Source: CAYLWN01 sp964387625 (GTDB lineage Bacteria > Patescibacteriota > Microgenomatia > UBA10105). Taken from it: a stretch of DNA of 8,118 nt. The stretch's first letter is position 1; each line of letters begins with the position of its first letter. The translations under genes were made by a program, and so were the position numbers. The DNA lies in NCBI GenBank assembly GCA_964387625.1, contig CAYLWN010000038.1:1-8118 (forward strand), given 5' to 3'. Shown here one piece after another: positions 6,480-8,118 of the stretch. A model generated the notes under the pieces. The model did not search any database, was not told where the DNA came from, and saw only the letters and a list, made by a program, of their open reading frames with translations.

Positions 6480-6490
6480 TAAATAAACTA
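6471..6490. repeat. Inverted repeat over the RAYT -10 box and start region
   Basis: TAGTTTA (6471-6477), loop ATTAAA, TAAACTA (6484-6490). It covers the probable -10 box and transcription start of the transposase gene. It could be a protein-binding site for autoregulation or a subterminal hairpin of the element. Its arms equal the outer arms of the palindrome at 273-297. AT-richness makes a chance match possible. Confidence 0.4.
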
Positions 6491-6500
6491 ATAACTTTTT

Positions 6501-7217
6501 ATGACTAGAAGAATTTATCCTATTGTTACAGATCAAATATATCATATTTTTAATCGCGGAATTGCCAGTCAACCGATTTTTTTTGAAAAAAATAATTACT
6601 ACCGTTTTTTGGATTTAATAAATTATTACAGATTTTATTCTCCTAATTTACGTTATTCATTTTATAATAGATTATCTATAGAACAAAAAACTAATTATTA
6701 TTCTCAGATGAAATTAAACAAACCACTACAAGTAGAAATATATGCTTATTGTCTCATGCAGAATCATTACCATTTTCTGGTAAAAGAAATAATTCAAAAT
6801 GGCATAACTAAATTTATTGGAAATATTCAAAATGGTTACGCTAAATATATCAATACTAAACAAGAAAGAACCGGATCATTATTTCAGGAAATGTTTAAAG
6901 CAGTAAGAATAGAAAACGATGAACAATTTATACACGTTGCAAGATATATCCATTTAAATCCGGCTACTTCATATTTAATAAAAAAAATAAATTACTTATC
7001 TCAATACAATTGGTCATCTTATCCGATATATTTAAATTTTAAAAATAATTTATTTATAAATAAAAAAATCTTATTAAGTTTTTATAAAAATACTGCGAAA
7101 TTGAAGAAATTTACGGAAGATCAAGCTGATTATCAGAGAAAATTAAAAACCATGCAAAATCTGACTTTTGACTTAAGAAAGTCAAAAGTCTTAATAATTA
7201 AAAATCGGGAGGTGTGA
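6501..7217 (+). CDS. REP-associated tyrosine transposase (RAYT), Y1/HUH family
   Basis: The 238-residue protein begins in the RAYT manner (YHIFNRG, 14-20). It carries the HUH metal-binding motif MQNHYHFLV (86-94; H89 and H91), then NGYAKYIN (111-118), which supplies the nucleophilic tyrosine (Y113 or Y116). RTGSLFQEMFKAVRIEND (123-140) and ARYIHLNPATS (147-157) follow, with WSSYP at 171-175. RAYTs are single-strand endonucleases related to IS200/IS605 TnpA that cut and join at REP-type hairpins. All catalytic positions are present, so activity is plausible. The 3' end is unusual: a 12-bp-stem hairpin lies in codons 221-230, and the last residues (NREV) plus the TGA come from the right terminal repeat. 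No strong ribosome site precedes the ATG (AACTTTTT), but a good promoter does. It is divergent from glmS across 82 bp. Confidence 0.93.
   Translation: MTRRIYPIVTDQIYHIFNRGIASQPIFFEKNNYYRFLDLINYYRFYSPNLRYSFYNRLSIEQKTNYYSQMKLNKPLQVEIYAYCLMQNHYHFLVKEIIQNGITKFIGNIQNGYAKYINTKQERTGSLFQEMFKAVRIENDEQFIHVARYIHLNPATSYLIKKINYLSQYNWSSYPIYLNFKNNLFINKKILLSFYKNTAKLKKFTEDQADYQRKLKTMQNLTFDLRKSKVLIIKNREV
7163..7190. repeat. Perfect 12-bp stem hairpin in the 3' end of the RAYT gene
   Basis: GACTTTTGACTT (7163-7174), loop AAGA, AAGTCAAAAGTC (7179-7190) is an exact inverted repeat. It sits inside coding sequence (residues 222-230) and 15 bp before the right terminal repeat. The bases after it are TTAATAATTA rather than a T-run, so it is not a standard terminator. 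IS200/IS605 transposases recognise subterminal hairpins, making an end-recognition role plausible. Confidence 0.65.
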
Positions 7218-7238
7218 AGCTAACACACACGTGGGGTG
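7205..7238. repeat. Right REP-like terminal repeat of the RAYT unit
   Basis: TCGGGAGGTGTGAAGCTA (7205-7222) is the inverted partner of 6447-6464 with one mismatch, and the outer part ending GGGGTG (7233-7238) partners the left CACCCC. The RAYT stop codon TGA (7215-7217) lies inside the repeat. The outer hairpin is less perfect than on the left, as in degenerate REP copies. Confidence 0.75.
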
Positions 7239-7246
7239 AACAGAAC

Positions 7247-7274
7247 TTGACAAACCGATTTGATTTGATACTAT
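7247..7274 (+). promoter_or_regulatory. Probable promoter for the Tat-signal lipoprotein gene
   Basis: A perfect TTGACA (7247-7252) is followed after 16 bp by TACTAT (7269-7274), four of six matches to the -10 consensus. It begins 9 bp outside the RAYT right repeat and about 70 bp before the ATG at 7319. No terminator separates the RAYT gene from this promoter, so read-through is also possible. Confidence 0.5.
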
Positions 7275-7318
7275 AGGATAAATGAGGTAAAATAAGCATA
7301 CTAAAATAAAAGGAGCTT

Positions 7319-8118
7319 ATGGGTAGACCTAAAGACATAGAACCAGTTGAAGGTCAAAATCAGGCAGATTTCTCAAATGAAATAGGACTGAATGTAAGTG
7401 CCGCAAGAAAGATTACCAGAAGAAGTTTCTTACGATTAGGAATAATTTCTGCAGCTGGGGCAGCTTTAACCACATGTATGCCTCCCACCAGACCAGGCCA
7501 GCAACCGGAAGCCACCAAACTCCCTGATTCTACTAGAGTGCCTACCCAACCAGCAACTTCTACGGCCGTATCAACTGCAACAAAAGCACCTGTGCCAACT
7601 CAATCCCCTTCTCCTGAATATACTCCCAGCCAAGTGCATCCTACTGCTACTATACCTGCATTTCCAATAACTATTGAAGATAAAGCCTTTGACCCAACAC
7701 TGACCGATATGTCTTTTGCAGGGTTGCAAAAAAGACTGGATCAAGCTATTAAAGATGGAAAAATCACACCTGAAGGAAAACAAGGCATTTTAGAAAAAAT
7801 TGATGTGCAAATTGCCAACGTAGTTTACTTACATTACAGACAAGAAGTTGGGCCAAGATTATTTACGGATGCAAAAAATCAGACAGCAGAGATGAAAGCA
7901 TATGTAAAAGATAAACAATATGATCTAATTTACAGCTGGAACGGAGGCACAGAAGATAAATATCAAACAATAATTACTTTAACGAGGACAAATGATAAAG
8001 GAATTAAGCAGATCTGGTGGAATGGAGCAAATTCAGGAGCACTATATTTAAGACCTGATGCATGGAAGGATAACGATGTTTCCAAAGGATATTGGATAGA
8101 TTTAGTTAATGGTGAAAA
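7319..8118 (+). CDS. Tat-exported probable lipoprotein of unknown function, N-terminal fragment
   Basis: The frame opens at ATG 7319, preceded by AGGAG at 7311-7315 (a short three-base gap), and runs 266 residues to the right edge without a stop. A long polar start precedes TRRSFLRLG (33-41), a good twin-arginine motif. A hydrophobic stretch and LTTC (50-53) follow, where C53 may be lipidated although Thr at -1 is not typical. Residues 54-113 are rich in Pro, Thr and Ser and look like a wall-spanning linker. From about 114 a folded domain begins, with many aromatic residues (YDLIYSWNGG 201-210, QIWWNGANSG 231-240). I do not recognise the domain. It is predicted to be folded before export and tethered outside the membrane. 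The first part is clearly richer in GC than the other genes, suggesting a different origin or selection. Its relation to the glycan genes is unknown. Confidence 0.8.
   Translation, partial: MGRPKDIEPVEGQNQADFSNEIGLNVSAARKITRRSFLRLGIISAAGAALTTCMPPTRPGQQPEATKLPDSTRVPTQPATSTAVSTATKAPVPTQSPSPEYTPSQVHPTATIPAFPITIEDKAFDPTLTDMSFAGLQKRLDQAIKDGKITPEGKQGILEKIDVQIANVVYLHYRQEVGPRLFTDAKNQTAEMKAYVKDKQYDLIYSWNGGTEDKYQTIITLTRTNDKGIKQIWWNGANSGALYLRPDAWKDNDVSKGYWIDLVNGE

Larger units (their letters stand above)
6431..7238 (+). mobile_element. RAYT transposase unit bounded by 34-bp imperfect inverted repeats
   Basis: A Y1/HUH transposase gene (6501-7217) is enclosed by inverted copies of one sequence. The inner 18 bases match at 17 (6447-6464 against 7205-7222) and the outer 16 match at 11 (6431-6446 against 7223-7238). 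Each terminal repeat is GC-rich in AT-rich DNA. Further hairpins lie inside both ends (6471-6490 and 7163-7190). A single RAYT gene flanked by inverted REP-like sequences is the classical REPtron layout. No flanking target duplication was seen, and none is expected for Y1 enzymes. The unit lies directly upstream of glmS, so it probably inserted in, or captured, the glmS promoter region. Confidence 0.75.

Noticed and set aside
6419..6500. glmS ribozyme or riboswitch upstream of glmS
   Set aside because: The gap is only 82 bp and is filled by the RAYT terminal repeat and promoter; no ribozyme core is recognisable.
6384..6572. 62-codon minus-strand open frame spanning the glmS start and RAYT start
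   Set aside because: It overlaps both genes in another frame and translates the REP-like repeat; no support as a gene.
7163..7190. Rho-independent terminator for the RAYT gene
   Set aside because: The stem lies inside the coding sequence before the stop codon and is followed by a mixed A/T stretch instead of a T-run.
7571..7783. 70-codon minus-strand open frame
   Set aside because: It is antisense to the Pro/Thr/Ser linker and domain start of the Tat-signal protein, without a start context.

Overview
The window is AT-rich bacterial DNA with short intergenic gaps, standard-code stops (TGA ends the GT26, GlmS and transposase genes at family-appropriate places) and many small GC-rich palindromes, some inside coding sequence. 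This suggests a Candidate Phyla Radiation / Patescibacteria genome, possibly Microgenomates-like. That is inference from composition and repeat style; no rRNA or other marker gene is present.

Layout. (1) 1-260, minus: the N-terminus of a GT4-type glycosyltransferase running off the left edge. (2) 261-327: a divergent intergenic gap with a perfect 11-bp inverted repeat. (3) 328-1071, plus: a TagA/WecG/CpsF (GT26) glycosyltransferase whose end overlaps the next, convergent gene by 14 bp. (4) 6418 down to 1058, minus: glmS, then an O-antigen-ligase/polymerase-like membrane protein, then a membrane-anchored SGNH-hydrolase-like protein. The last two are 6 bp apart; a 121-bp nested palindromic element sits between glmS and the ligase gene. 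(5) 6431-7238: a RAYT (REP-associated Y1/HUH transposase) gene enclosed by 34-bp imperfect inverted repeats, directly upstream of and divergent from glmS. (6) 7319 to the right edge, plus: a truncated secreted protein with a twin-arginine signal and probable lipobox.

The left and centre read as a surface-polysaccharide locus. GlmS makes glucosamine-6-phosphate, the entry to UDP-GlcNAc. The GT4 and GT26 enzymes would build glycan on a lipid carrier. The Wzy/WaaL-like protein would polymerise or transfer it outside the membrane, and the SGNH protein may modify it.

The most unusual aspect is the palindrome load around the RAYT gene. GC-rich palindromes lie in frame inside glmS (residues 45-59, within a larger insertion relative to E. 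coli GlmS) and inside the ligase (residues about 402-438). Another palindromic element separates these two genes. The RAYT's own flanking repeat carries the -35 box of its likely promoter, encodes its last residues and stop, and lies just upstream of the glmS start. Whether this RAYT moves the other palindromes cannot be decided from one window.
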